From an uncultured Clostridia bacterium (GTDB lineage Bacteria > Bacillota > Clostridia > Christensenellales > UBA1750), in NCBI GenBank assembly GCA_947625765.1, contig CANQPP010000002.1:36602-100601 (forward strand): a stretch of 64,000 nt of DNA, written 5' to 3'. This document shows positions 24,316 to 32,367 of the stretch, piece by piece. The position numbers and the translations under genes are program-made. Position 1 is the stretch's first letter, and each line of letters starts with the position of its first letter. The notes under the pieces are model-generated. The model did no database searches. It had not been told where the DNA came from and was given only the letters and a program-made list of their open reading frames with translations.

Positions 24316-25995
24316 CTGTACGCCATCATACTCGTCATACAGCTAGGCGCAACGCTGCTCATGGGCGCGTACTTTGCCCGGCAGCTGCGCCGCCAGAAGT
24401 TCAGCGAAAGCGGCCCCCGCCAGGACAGCCGCCAGGAGATGGAGAAGCTGCGCCGCATGCGCGCCGTCCACCTGAACCTGCCCCTCAACGAGCAGGTGCG
24501 GCCCAAGGCCTTTTCGGACATCGTGGGGCAGGAGGAGGGCATCGCCGCGCTCAAGGCCGTGCTCTGCGGGCCGAACCCCCAGCACGTCATCATCTACGGC
24601 CCGCCGGGCGTGGGCAAGACCTGCGCGGCGCGGCTGGTCCTGGAGGAGGCCAAGCGCCGGGGCGACTCCCCCTTCGCCGCGGACGCGCCCTTCATCGAGA
24701 TGGACGCCACCTGCGCCCGCTTCGACGAGCGCGCCATCGCCGACCCGCTGATCGGCTCCGTCCACGACCCCATCTACCAGGGCGCGGGGCCCCTGGGCGT
24801 GCAGGGCGTGCCCCAACCCAAGCCCGGCGCGGTCACCAGGGCCCACGGCGGCGTGCTGTTCTTGGACGAGATCGGGGAGCTGCACCCCATGCAGATGAAC
24901 AAGCTGCTCAAAGTTTTGGAGGACCGCAAGGTGATGCTGGAGTCCGCCTACTATTCCGAAAACGACCGCAGCGTGCCCCGGCACATCCACGACATCTTCC
25001 GCAACGGCCTGCCCGCGGACTTCCGTCTGGTGGGGGCCACCACGCGCAGCCCGGAGGACATCTCCCCCGCCCTGCGCTCCCGCTGCATGGAGATCTTCTT
25101 CCGCCCCCTCTCCGCCGCCCAGACCGCGCAGATCGCCCGCAACTGCGCCCTCTCCGCGGGCTTCCAGATGGAAAAGGGCGTGGATGTGTACATCGGCTCC
25201 TACTCCGCGGGCGGGCGCGACGCGGCCAACCTGGTGCAGGTGGCCTGCGGCATCGCCCGCGGCGAAAAGAGGAACACCATCCTCATCCGCGACGTGGAGT
25301 ACGTGATCCGCACCGGGGCCTATGCCAAGCGCCCCGACCGTCGCCTGCCCGGCGGCGCGCTGGTGGGCAAGGTGTTCGGCCTGGCCGTGAGCGGCGGCGG
25401 GCAGGGGCTGGTGCTGCCCATCGAGGCGGTGGCCTTTCCGAAGGAAGGCAACGGGCCGGGCTGCTGGCAGGCCACGGGCATCGTGGACAGCGAGCAGATG
25501 AACTATGGCGCAAAGACCGTCACCCGACGCTCCACGGCCTCCGGCGCGCTGGAGAACGTGCGCTCGGTTATGAGGGGCATGGGCCTTGACGCGGACGGGT
25601 ACGACGTGCACCTGGACTTCCCCGGCGGCATGCCCGTGGACGGCCCCTCGGCGGGCATGGCCATGGGCGCGGCGGTGTACTCGGCCCTGACGGGCGTGCA
25701 CTTGAGCGGCTCCATGGCCATGACCGGGGAGCTGGGGCTGGACGGCTCCGTGCTGCCCGTGGGCGGCGTGCCGGCCAAGGTGGAGGCCGCCCTGGACGCC
25801 GGGGCGGAGCTGGTGCTCATCCCCCGGGAGAACTGGCAGCAGCGCTTCGAGGGCGACCCCCGCGTGCGCGTGGTGGACAGCTTCGCGCAGGGGCTGGAGT
25901 GGCTGCGCGCCCCGGCCCTGCAGGCGCCGGAAGCCCCGGCGGCCCTGCCCTCCCCCGCGGCGCTGGCGGCGGGCGACGGACCGGTGAGCGTGTAA
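24316..25995 (+). CDS. lonB: LonB-type ATP-dependent protease
   Basis: About 559 residues, matching Bacillus LonB along its length. In order: an N-terminal membrane segment (LYAIILVIQLGATLLMGAYF), the conserved linker NEQVRPKAFSDIVGQEEGI, Walker A GPPGVGKT, FIEMDATCARFDER, GGVLFLDEIGELHPMQM and a C-terminal Lon protease domain. The catalytic Ser is in DGPSAGMAM and the Lys in VGGVPAKVEAA. Family members work in the forespore. No ATG, GTG or TTG lies where the protein should begin; GGAGG is eight bases before a CTG at 24316, which I take as the start. The in-frame ATG at 24361 would cut into the membrane segment, and the one at 24154 adds unconserved residues. Confidence 0.88.
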   Translation: MYAIILVIQLGATLLMGAYFARQLRRQKFSESGPRQDSRQEMEKLRRMRAVHLNLPLNEQVRPKAFSDIVGQEEGIAALKAVLCGPNPQHVIIYGPPGVGKTCAARLVLEEAKRRGDSPFAADAPFIEMDATCARFDERAIADPLIGSVHDPIYQGAGPLGVQGVPQPKPGAVTRAHGGVLFLDEIGELHPMQMNKLLKVLEDRKVMLESAYYSENDRSVPRHIHDIFRNGLPADFRLVGATTRSPEDISPALRSRCMEIFFRPLSAAQTAQIARNCALSAGFQMEKGVDVYIGSYSAGGRDAANLVQVACGIARGEKRNTILIRDVEYVIRTGAYAKRPDRRLPGGALVGKVFGLAVSGGGQGLVLPIEAVAFPKEGNGPGCWQATGIVDSEQMNYGAKTVTRRSTASGALENVRSVMRGMGLDADGYDVHLDFPGGMPVDGPSAGMAMGAAVYSALTGVHLSGSMAMTGELGLDGSVLPVGGVPAKVEAALDAGAELVLIPRENWQQRFEGDPRVRVVDSFAQGLEWLRAPALQAPEAPAALPSPAALAAGDGPVSV

Positions 25996-26028
25996 AAGTG
26001 CCTCTTTGTTTGTAACCTGCTCGACCCC

Positions 26029-26057
26029 TTGACATTTGCCCTTTGCGATGTTAGACT
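26029..26057 (+). promoter_or_regulatory. Promoter of the ABC exporter leader
   Basis: TTGACA (26029-26034), 17 bases, TAGACT (26052-26057), heading the leader ORF and attenuator. Confidence 0.6.
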
Positions 26058-26112
26058 AATTTTTGGTGGAAAAATTTTGGGATCGATCCCGAGACGAAAG
26101 GAGGCCGTGGCG

Positions 26113-26244
26113 ATGACCAAGAGCAGCGACGAGAACAACAAAGATCGCGCAAGGAGCGCAGCCGTGCCCGGCCCCGTTTCGCATCGGAAGTCCGCCGCCC
26201 GACGGGCCTTTTGGATCAAGGACAGACCCTGCCCGCCCATTTGA
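26113..26244 (+). CDS. 43-residue leader ORF of the ABC exporter operon
   Basis: ATG preceded by AAGGAGG at ideal spacing. The 43-residue product is hydrophilic and basic (many Arg, Lys, Ser) with no membrane segment, ending DRPCPPI. It lies between the operon promoter and a strong terminator, before a BmrC/BmrD-like exporter. This reproduces the layout of B. subtilis bmrB, a small ORF whose translation controls bmrCD by ribosome-mediated attenuation. I see no sequence similarity to BmrB that I can vouch for; the parallel is positional. Confidence 0.55.
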   Translation: MTKSSDENNKDRARSAAVPGPVSHRKSAARRAFWIKDRPCPPI

Positions 26245-26301
26245 CCTCTTGATAATGGAAGGCGCAAGGCCAATATACAGCGAACAGAAACGCGGAAACA
26301 C

Positions 26302-26355
26302 AAAAAGCCGGCAGGGCTCCCCTTACCATAAGGGCCCGACGCCGGCTTTTCTTTG
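26302..26355 (+). terminator. Leader terminator (attenuator) before the ABC exporter
   Basis: AAAAAGCCGGC (26302-26312) with GCCGGCTTTT (26341-26350) around an inner GC-rich stem, then CTTTG. The 5' arm contains GGCAGGG (26310-26316), complementary to CCCTGCC (26227-26233) in the last codons of the leader ORF, a possible antiterminator pairing. Confidence 0.7.
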
Positions 26356-26443
26356 TACGGCAAAGCAGACCCCTTTGACATAAGAGAAAGACAAGGAGTG
26401 AACCAACACGAACGAAAAACGCAAACAGCTCATCCGCTGGCTG

Positions 26444-28216
26444 ATGAAGGGCAACCTGGGCTATTATGGCGGCGCGATTCTGGCCACGCTGGGCTCGGTC
26501 GTCATCGGCTTCATCACGCCCCTGCTGCTCTCTTTGGTCCTGGACAGCGTGCTGGGCGAAAAGGCCCCGGAAGGCCCCGGCTTCATGGTGGCCTGGTTCA
26601 ACTGGATGGGCGGAAGGGAGAACCTGCTGCGCAACCTGTGGATCTGCGCCCTGTCGCTGGTCACCTTGAACGTGCTGGGCGGGCTGTTCCAGTTCCTCAA
26701 CGGCAGGCTGAGCGCCGTGGCCTCGGAGAACATCGCCCGCTCCCTGCGGGACAGGCTCTACGACCACCTCTCCCGCCTGGAGTTCAACTACCACGTGCGC
26801 GCAGAGACCGGCGACCTCATCCAGCGCTGCACCTCGGACGTGGAGACGGTGCGCCGCTTCCTGTCGGTGCAGCTGGTGCAGATCGTGCGCTCGGCGGCCA
26901 TGCTGGTGATCGCCCTGTGCATACTCTGGCCCTTGAGCCACAAGCTGACCCTGGTGGCCATGCTCATCGTGCCGCCTTTGTTCCTCTACTCCATGCTGTT
27001 CTTCCGCGCGGTGATCCGCCGCTTCCGCGAGACGGACGAGTCCGAGGGCGCGATGAGCGCCACCCTGCAGGAGAACCTCACCGGCATGCGCGTGGTGCGC
27101 GCCTTCGGCCGCCAGCGCTACGAGATGGAGAAGTTCGAGGAGCGCTCCCGCGACTTCCGCGACAAGATGGACCGCTCCCTGCGCTTGGACGCCTGGTACT
27201 GGTCCACATCGGACTTCATGAGTATGCTGCAGACGGGCCTGGTGCTGCTGGTGGGCATCTTCTTCTGCATCCGCGGGGAAATTTCCTTAGGAACACTGGT
27301 GGTCTTTACCCAGTACGAGAGCATGCTGCTCTGGCCCGTGCGCCAGCTGGGCAGGATATTGGCCGACATGGGCAAGTCCGTTGTGTCCTTGGACCGCCTG
27401 GACGATATACTCCTGCAAAAACCCGAGAGCGACGCGCCGGACTCCGTGGAGCCGCCCATCGACGGCGACATCGTCTTTGACGACGTGGGCTTTGCCTACA
27501 ACGACAACAGCCCCGTGCTGCGCCACCTCTCCTTCACCATCCCGCGGGGCAAGACCGTGGCGATCCTGGGGGCCACGGGCAGCGGGAAGTCGACGCTGGT
27601 GCACCTGTTGCAGCGCCTCTACGACTACCGCTCCGGCTCCATCACCATAGGCGGCGTGGAGCTCAAGAAGATCAAAAAGAAGTACCTGCGCGAGCACGTG
27701 GGCATCGTGTTGCAGGAGCCCTTCCTCTATTCCAAGAACATACGCGAAAACATCCGCATCGTGGACCCCGACCTGCCCGAGGAAAAGGTATTCTGGGCCG
27801 CGAAGGTGGCCGCCATCCACGACGGCATTCTGGAGTTTGAAAACGGCTACGACACCATCGTGGGCGAACGGGGCGTGACCCTCTCCGGCGGACAGAAGCA
27901 GCGCGTGGCCATCGCCCGGACGCTTCTCAAGGACAACGACATTTTGATCTTCGACGATTCCCTCTCCGCCGTGGACACACAGACCGACGCCGCCATACGC
28001 GCCGCCCTGCGGAAGAACACGAGGAATCTGACCACCATCATCATCTCCCACAGGATCACCACCCTCTCCGAGGCGGACCTCATCCTCGTTCTGGAGGAGG
28101 GCCGCATCGTGCAGAGCGGCACCCACGAAACGCTCAAGAACGAGGAAGGCCTCTACAAGCGCATCTGCTCCATCCAGAACGCGCTGGAGACCGAGCTGGA
28201 CGAAACGCTGGCGTAA
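26444..28216 (+). CDS. Heterodimeric ABC exporter subunit, BmrC-like
   Basis: About 590 residues: six membrane helices (about 1-290) fused to an ABC ATPase (about 335-580), the type IV exporter half-transporter. Walker A GATGSGKST, signature LSGGQKQ, and Walker B ILIFDDSLSAVD, where the catalytic Glu is replaced by Asp. That makes this the degenerate-site partner, as BmrC is in BmrCD. The frame is open further upstream, and AAGGAG (26393-26398) is spaced for an ACG at 26408, adding NEKRKQLIRWL, a plausible elbow helix. The ATG at 26444 has no ribosome-binding site. Exports drugs or lipids with the next gene; regulated by the leader. Confidence 0.88.
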   Translation: MKGNLGYYGGAILATLGSVVIGFITPLLLSLVLDSVLGEKAPEGPGFMVAWFNWMGGRENLLRNLWICALSLVTLNVLGGLFQFLNGRLSAVASENIARSLRDRLYDHLSRLEFNYHVRAETGDLIQRCTSDVETVRRFLSVQLVQIVRSAAMLVIALCILWPLSHKLTLVAMLIVPPLFLYSMLFFRAVIRRFRETDESEGAMSATLQENLTGMRVVRAFGRQRYEMEKFEERSRDFRDKMDRSLRLDAWYWSTSDFMSMLQTGLVLLVGIFFCIRGEISLGTLVVFTQYESMLLWPVRQLGRILADMGKSVVSLDRLDDILLQKPESDAPDSVEPPIDGDIVFDDVGFAYNDNSPVLRHLSFTIPRGKTVAILGATGSGKSTLVHLLQRLYDYRSGSITIGGVELKKIKKKYLREHVGIVLQEPFLYSKNIRENIRIVDPDLPEEKVFWAAKVAAIHDGILEFENGYDTIVGERGVTLSGGQKQRVAIARTLLKDNDILIFDDSLSAVDTQTDAAIRAALRKNTRNLTTIIISHRITTLSEADLILVLEEGRIVQSGTHETLKNEEGLYKRICSIQNALETELDETLA

Positions 28217-28259
28217 AGGCGCCTTCCCTTAAACGCATCCCAAAGGCAGGTGTTTTCCC

Positions 28260-30098
28260 TTGCAGTTCCAGGAGGAACAGGACTATACGAAAAAGCTGGA
28301 CTTGGGGCTCTGGCGGCGGCTGCTCAAGTACGCCCGGCCCTATTACGGCCTGCTGCTGGCCCTGGCGGGGACCATGGTGCTCAACGCCGTGGGCGACGTG
28401 CTCTTCCCCATGCTCACCAGCTACGCCATCGACAACTTCATCGTTCCCCAGAGCGTGCGCGGCCTGGGCTGGTTCATCCTCACCTATCTTTTGGTGCTGG
28501 CCATGCAGGTGACCACCATCTTCGCCTTCCAGCGCTTCGCCGCCAAGGTGGAGGTGGGCGTCTGCTACACCATACGGCAGATGGCCTTCCGCAAGCTGCA
28601 GCAGCTCTCCTTCTCCTTCTACGACAAGACCTCCGTGGGCTACCTGATGGCCCGCGTCACCAGCGACACCCAGCGCTTGGCCGACACCATCGGCTGGACG
28701 CTGATCGACCTGGTCTGGGGCGTTGTGTACATGATCTTAGTCGCGGGGGCCATGCTCTCCTACAACTGGCGGCTGGCGCTGCTCGTGCTCTCCGTGCTGC
28801 CCGTGCTGGCGGTCATCTCCGTCTATTTCCAGAGCCGCATCCTTAAGAACCACCGCGAGGTGCGCAAGACCAACTCCCGCATCACCGGCGCGTTCAACGA
28901 GGGCATCATGGGCGCCAAGACCACCAAGACGCTGGTGCGCGAGGAGCGCAACTTCCGCGAGTTTCAGGAGCTGACGCAGACCATGCGCGTCTCCTCCATC
29001 CGCGCGGCCACCTTCTCCTCCGTGTACATGCCCATCGTCACTTCCTTAGGCTCCCTGGTCACGGGCCTTGCGCTCTGGCGCGGCGGGTACGACACGCTGA
29101 ACGGCGTCATCACATTGGGCACGCTGGTCATCTTCATCAACTACACCGTCTCCTTCATAGAGCCTGTGCGCTCCATCGCCAACATATTCTCCGAGATGCA
29201 GTCCGCCCAGGCCGCCGCCGAGCGCGTGATCTCTTTGGTGGAGACCGAGCCGGACATCGTGGACGGGCCCGAGATCACCTCCGTGTACGGCGACCAGTTC
29301 GACCCAAAGCGCGAGAACTGGCCCGCGATCAAAGGCGACGTGGAGTTTCAGAACGTTTCCTTCCAGTATAAGGGCGGCGAAAAGGTGCTGGAGAACTTCT
29401 CCCTGCACGTGGAGGCCGGCCAGAACATCGCCCTTGTGGGCGAGACGGGCAGCGGCAAGAGCACCATCGTGAACCTGGTCTGCCGCTTCTACGAGCCCAC
29501 GGAGGGCCGCGTGCTGATCGACGGCGTGGACTACCGGGAGCGCTCCCAGCTCTGGCTGCAGTCGCACTTGGGGTACGTTTTGCAGAGCCCGCACCTCTTC
29601 TCCGGCACCGTGCGCGAGAACATACGCTACGGCCGCCTGGACGCCACCGACGAGGAGGTCGAGGCCGCCGCGAGGATGGTGCGCGCCGACCACTTCATCT
29701 CCAAGCTGGAAAAGGGCTACGACACCAACGTGGGCGAGGGCGGCAACCGCCTCTCCACGGGGGAAAAGCAGCTGATCTCCTTCGCCCGCGCCATCCTTGC
29801 CGACCCCGCCATCTTCGTGCTGGACGAGGCCACCTCCTCCATCGACACAGAGACCGAGCAGGCCATCCAGTTCGCCATCTCCCGCCTGCTCAAGAATCGC
29901 ACCAGCTTCGTGGTGGCGCACCGCCTCTCCACCATCAAGAACGCGGACCGCATTTTGGTCATCTCCCAGGGCCGCGTGATCGAGGACGGCACCCACAAGC
30001 AGCTGCTGGAAAAGAAGGGCCACTACTATACCCTGTACACCAACCAGTTCAAGGAGGAAGGCGCGCTGTCCGCCGTGGGCAAGGCGCTGGAGGTGTAA
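28260..30098 (+). CDS. Heterodimeric ABC exporter subunit, BmrD-like
   Basis: A 612-residue half-transporter: membrane domain (about 1-320) and ABC ATPase (about 360-600). Walker A GETGSGKST and Walker B FVLDEATSSID retain the catalytic Glu. The signature is LSTGEKQ rather than LSGGQ, so it contributes the degenerate signature opposite the partner's degenerate Walker B. Together the pair has one working and one crippled ATP site, the hallmark of heterodimeric exporters such as BmrCD or TM287/288. The start is TTG; the alternatives are weaker. The gap to the first subunit is 43 bases, so they are co-transcribed. Confidence 0.9.
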   Translation: MQFQEEQDYTKKLDLGLWRRLLKYARPYYGLLLALAGTMVLNAVGDVLFPMLTSYAIDNFIVPQSVRGLGWFILTYLLVLAMQVTTIFAFQRFAAKVEVGVCYTIRQMAFRKLQQLSFSFYDKTSVGYLMARVTSDTQRLADTIGWTLIDLVWGVVYMILVAGAMLSYNWRLALLVLSVLPVLAVISVYFQSRILKNHREVRKTNSRITGAFNEGIMGAKTTKTLVREERNFREFQELTQTMRVSSIRAATFSSVYMPIVTSLGSLVTGLALWRGGYDTLNGVITLGTLVIFINYTVSFIEPVRSIANIFSEMQSAQAAAERVISLVETEPDIVDGPEITSVYGDQFDPKRENWPAIKGDVEFQNVSFQYKGGEKVLENFSLHVEAGQNIALVGETGSGKSTIVNLVCRFYEPTEGRVLIDGVDYRERSQLWLQSHLGYVLQSPHLFSGTVRENIRYGRLDATDEEVEAAARMVRADHFISKLEKGYDTNVGEGGNRLSTGEKQLISFARAILADPAIFVLDEATSSIDTETEQAIQFAISRLLKNRTSFVVAHRLSTIKNADRILVISQGRVIEDGTHKQLLEKKGHYYTLYTNQFKEEGALSAVGKALEV

Positions 30099-30152
30099 GG
30101 GCAAAGCGGCCAAAACATACACACGATTGACCAAAAAAGGAGCGAGAGACCC

Positions 30153-30989
30153 ATGCGATTAGGAGCCCCGGTATTTATTGACACACGCGACCCGAAGGCG
30201 CTGGCAAGGGCGCATAAGGCCCTGGGCTATCGGGCAGCCTACTGCCCGGACGGGCTTTCCCTGTCGGACTTGAGCGCGGTGCGCGCGGCGGAGAAGGCCT
30301 TCGCCGAGGAGGACGTGTGCATCGCCGAGGTGGGCGCCTGGTGCAACCCGCTGGACAGGGACCCCGCCAAGGCCGCGGCGAACCGCCGCTACATCGCCGA
30401 GCGGCTGGCGCTGGCCGACGAGCTGGGCGCGCGCTGCTGCGTGAACATTTTAGGCTCCTTCTGCCCCAACGGCCGCTGGGACGGCCCCTCCTTCGACGCC
30501 TACGACGACGCCTTCTTCGACGCCGCCGTGGAGGCCTACCGGGAGGTGCTGGATCAGGTGAGGCCTAAGCGCAGCTTCATGACGTTTGAGACCATGCCCT
30601 ATTACTTCCTGGACTGCCCGGAGGAATACCTGCGCCTGCTCAAGGCCATCGACCGGCCCGGCGCGGCGGTGCACCTGGACGTGTGCAACTGCGTGAACTC
30701 CCCGCGGGTGTACGTGCGCAACGGCGAGCTGATCGACCGCTGCTTCCAGCTGCTGGGGCCGAAGATCCGCTCCTGCCATTTGAAGGACATCTTCCTGGCC
30801 GACGACGAGGGCTGCACCGCGGTGTTCCGCGAGGTGCCCGCCGGAAAGGGAAAAATGGACTTAAAGCGCCTGCTCAAAAACGCCATGGCCCAGGACGACC
30901 TGCCCGTGATGCTGGAGCACCTGCCGGATGAGGCGAGCTACCGGGACGCCTTTGCCCACGTCAGCTCCCTGCTGGCGGAAATTGGCTGA
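30153..30989 (+). CDS. Sugar phosphate isomerase/epimerase family protein
   Basis: A 278-residue TIM-barrel protein of the xylose-isomerase-like (AP endonuclease 2) superfamily. Likely metal ligands appear in the expected order: Glu in MTFETMPYY, Asp in VHLDVCN, His in SCHLKDI and Glu in MLEHLPDE. Members isomerise or epimerise sugars or inositols; the substrate is unknown. It follows the ABC exporter by 54 bases with its own GGAGCG ribosome-binding site and could be co-transcribed. No sugar transporter or kinase is adjacent, so the pathway is unclear. Confidence 0.82.
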   Translation: MRLGAPVFIDTRDPKALARAHKALGYRAAYCPDGLSLSDLSAVRAAEKAFAEEDVCIAEVGAWCNPLDRDPAKAAANRRYIAERLALADELGARCCVNILGSFCPNGRWDGPSFDAYDDAFFDAAVEAYREVLDQVRPKRSFMTFETMPYYFLDCPEEYLRLLKAIDRPGAAVHLDVCNCVNSPRVYVRNGELIDRCFQLLGPKIRSCHLKDIFLADDEGCTAVFREVPAGKGKMDLKRLLKNAMAQDDLPVMLEHLPDEASYRDAFAHVSSLLAEIG

Positions 30990-31019
30990 AAAAGACGGCC
31001 GTCTTTCCCCTTTGCGCCC

Positions 31020-31048
31020 TTGACAAGCGGCGGGCGGAACGTTATACT
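31020..31048 (+). promoter_or_regulatory. Promoter of the candidate 6S RNA
   Basis: TTGACA (31020-31025), 17 bases, TATACT (31043-31048). Confidence 0.75.
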
Positions 31049-31054
31049 TTAGTT

Positions 31055-31245
31055 AAGCGAGCACCCTTAGACGGAAGGGTCGCAGGATATATCCTGGGGT
31101 GTGCGTAACGCCTTGATTTTGAACCTACAGATCTCAAATGGAGTCCGCGTCGGACTTTGCGAACATGCCAGGCCCCCCTATATGGCAGGGGAAGGCAGAC
31201 GCGCACCGCAGGACACCGCCCTGCTAACATAGCAGGTGTCAAAAT
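31055..31245 (+). ncRNA. ssrS: Candidate 6S RNA
   Basis: Untranslated transcript behind a strong promoter. A long-range closing stem pairs TCCTG (31092-31096) and GGTGTGCGT (31098-31106) with ACGCGCACC (31199-31207) and CAGGA (31209-31213). It encloses a large, mostly unpaired region that includes CCTTGATTTTGAACCTACAG, resembling the bubble of Firmicute 6S RNAs as I remember them. Extra hairpins flank it (31063-31080 and 31212-31240). 6S RNA mimics an open promoter and sequesters sigma-A polymerase. Ends are approximate; no covariance search could be run. Confidence 0.6.
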
Positions 31246-31326
31246 AAGGCGAACGGCACTTTGGGATATATTTTTGTCCCTCTTTTGAGGCTTGGGAAAA
31301 AGTTGCAAAAAAACCGCGCCGGGGGC

Positions 31327-31355
31327 TTGACAAACAGGCGCCCCTCGGTTATACT
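31327..31355 (+). promoter_or_regulatory. Promoter of the Gln-Glu tRNA pair
   Basis: TTGACA (31327-31332), 17 bases, TATACT (31350-31355). Confidence 0.8.
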
Positions 31356-31390
31356 ATCGATTGTTAAGGCGCTTTCGCCTTGCATGGTAT

Positions 31391-31464
31391 AGCGGAATGG
31401 TGTAACGGTAGCACCTACGACTCTGACTCGTATTGCCTAGGTTCGAATCCTAGTTCCGCTGCCA
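31391..31464 (+). tRNA. tRNA-Gln(CTG)
   Basis: Acceptor AGCGGAA/TTCCGCT, anticodon loop CTCTGAC giving CTG, encoded CCA. Confidence 0.93.
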
Positions 31465-31468
31465 ATAT

Positions 31469-31544
31469 GCCTCCATGGTCTAGTGGCCTAGGACACCGCC
31501 CTCTCACGGCGGCAACAGGGGTTCGAATCCCCTTGGAGGTGCCA
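31469..31544 (+). tRNA. tRNA-Glu(CTC)
   Basis: Acceptor GCCTCCA/TGGAGGT, anticodon loop CTCTCAC giving CTC, encoded CCA; four bases after tRNA-Gln. Confidence 0.93.
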
Positions 31545-31546
31545 CC

Positions 31547-31588
31547 ACGTCGTCGCGGACTACGTATCGTTCGCGGCGACGTTTTTTT
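31547..31588 (+). terminator. Terminator of the tRNA pair
   Basis: CGTCGCG...CGCGGCGACG stem followed by seven Ts. Confidence 0.8.
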
Positions 31589-31794
31589 GCAAAAAACGCC
31601 ACCTCTCGCTCACTCCGTCGCGACTCCTCTTCCGCAAAAAGTCCCGCTTGCTGCGGCTGTTCGCTTGCAAGCGCGCTCACGACGCCGCCGCTGCGCTTTC
31701 CGACTTTTTGCGGGGACGCGCGCCTGCGGGCGCGGGGAAGGGGCACGAGGGGAAACGGGGGACGTGAGATGCACGGACGGGGGCAAGCGGTTTG

Positions 31795-32030
31795 TTTGCC
31801 TTTGTGCCCCGAACGGATGATCCCTCGGCTGCGCCGAGGCTCTGCTAAGGGGGGCGGCGGAGCGCCACCCCCCTTGGCTATCCCCCCTTCTCGTCGGCGG
31901 GAGAACGGGCTGCCGCCGAAAAATGAGCGGCTTCTTCTGGCTGGTGTCTTCGTAAGTCACGTTCGCTGGCGGCCGATGGCCGCTCGCTCGCTGCGTAAGA
32001 CGGGGTAGAGCGGGCCAAGGGGCGTATGTG
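31795..32030. repeat. 240-bp tandem repeat, unit 1
   Basis: Non-coding unit with nested palindromes: CCTCGGCTGCGCCGAGG (about 31823-31839), AAGGGGGGCGG...CCCCCCTTGG (about 31848-31877) and CTGGCGGCCG. It repeats, offset by exactly 240 bases at its left end, as unit 2. Small frames inside lack ribosome-binding sites and conservation between units. Confidence 0.8.
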
Positions 32031-32034
32031 GTCG

Positions 32035-32268
32035 TTTGCCTTTGTGCCCCGCACGGGTGATCCCTCGGCTACGCCGAGGCTCTGCCAAGGGGGGCGGCGG
32101 AGCGCCGCCCCCCTTGGCTATCCCCCCTTCTCGTCGTCGGGGAAACGGGCTGCCGCCGAAAAATGAGCGGTTTTTTCTTCTGGTTGATGCCTTCGCTAGT
32201 CCCGTTCGCTGGCGGCCGTTGGCCGCTCGCTCACTGCGGAGAGCGGGATAAAGCGGGTCAAGGGTAGC
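32035..32268. repeat. 240-bp tandem repeat, unit 2
   Basis: Second copy, nearly identical in its first 130 bases, with a few substitutions that preserve the palindromes (for example GAGCGCCACCCCCC becomes GAGCGCCGCCCCCC) and a few-base insertion in the T-rich middle. The stretch 31589-31790 before unit 1 is also gene-free with no clear feature. Confidence 0.8.
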
Positions 32269-32311
32269 TGGGAACAAAAGTGATGCGCGACATTCCAATC
32301 TGTTTCTCACT

Positions 32312-32343
32312 AAAAATGCCGGCTCAAAAAGCCGGCATTTTTA
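32312..32343. terminator. Bidirectional terminator
   Basis: AAAAATGCCGGC/GCCGGCATTTTT around a seven-base loop; ends the minus-strand phosphoesterase gene and any rightward transcript from the repeat region. Confidence 0.85.
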
Positions 32344-32367
32344 TGTGTCAGGTTTGGGGAAGGGGCG

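Noticed and set aside
31055..31245. SRP RNA, tmRNA or RNase P RNA as the identity of the untranslated RNA
   Set aside because: The SRP GGAA tetraloop block, the tmRNA acceptor/TYC ends and the RNase P GAGGAAAGTCC block are all absent.
31610..32310. Several frames of 70-120 codons in the repeat region
   Set aside because: They do not persist between the two repeat units and have no start signals; the region is structured non-coding DNA.
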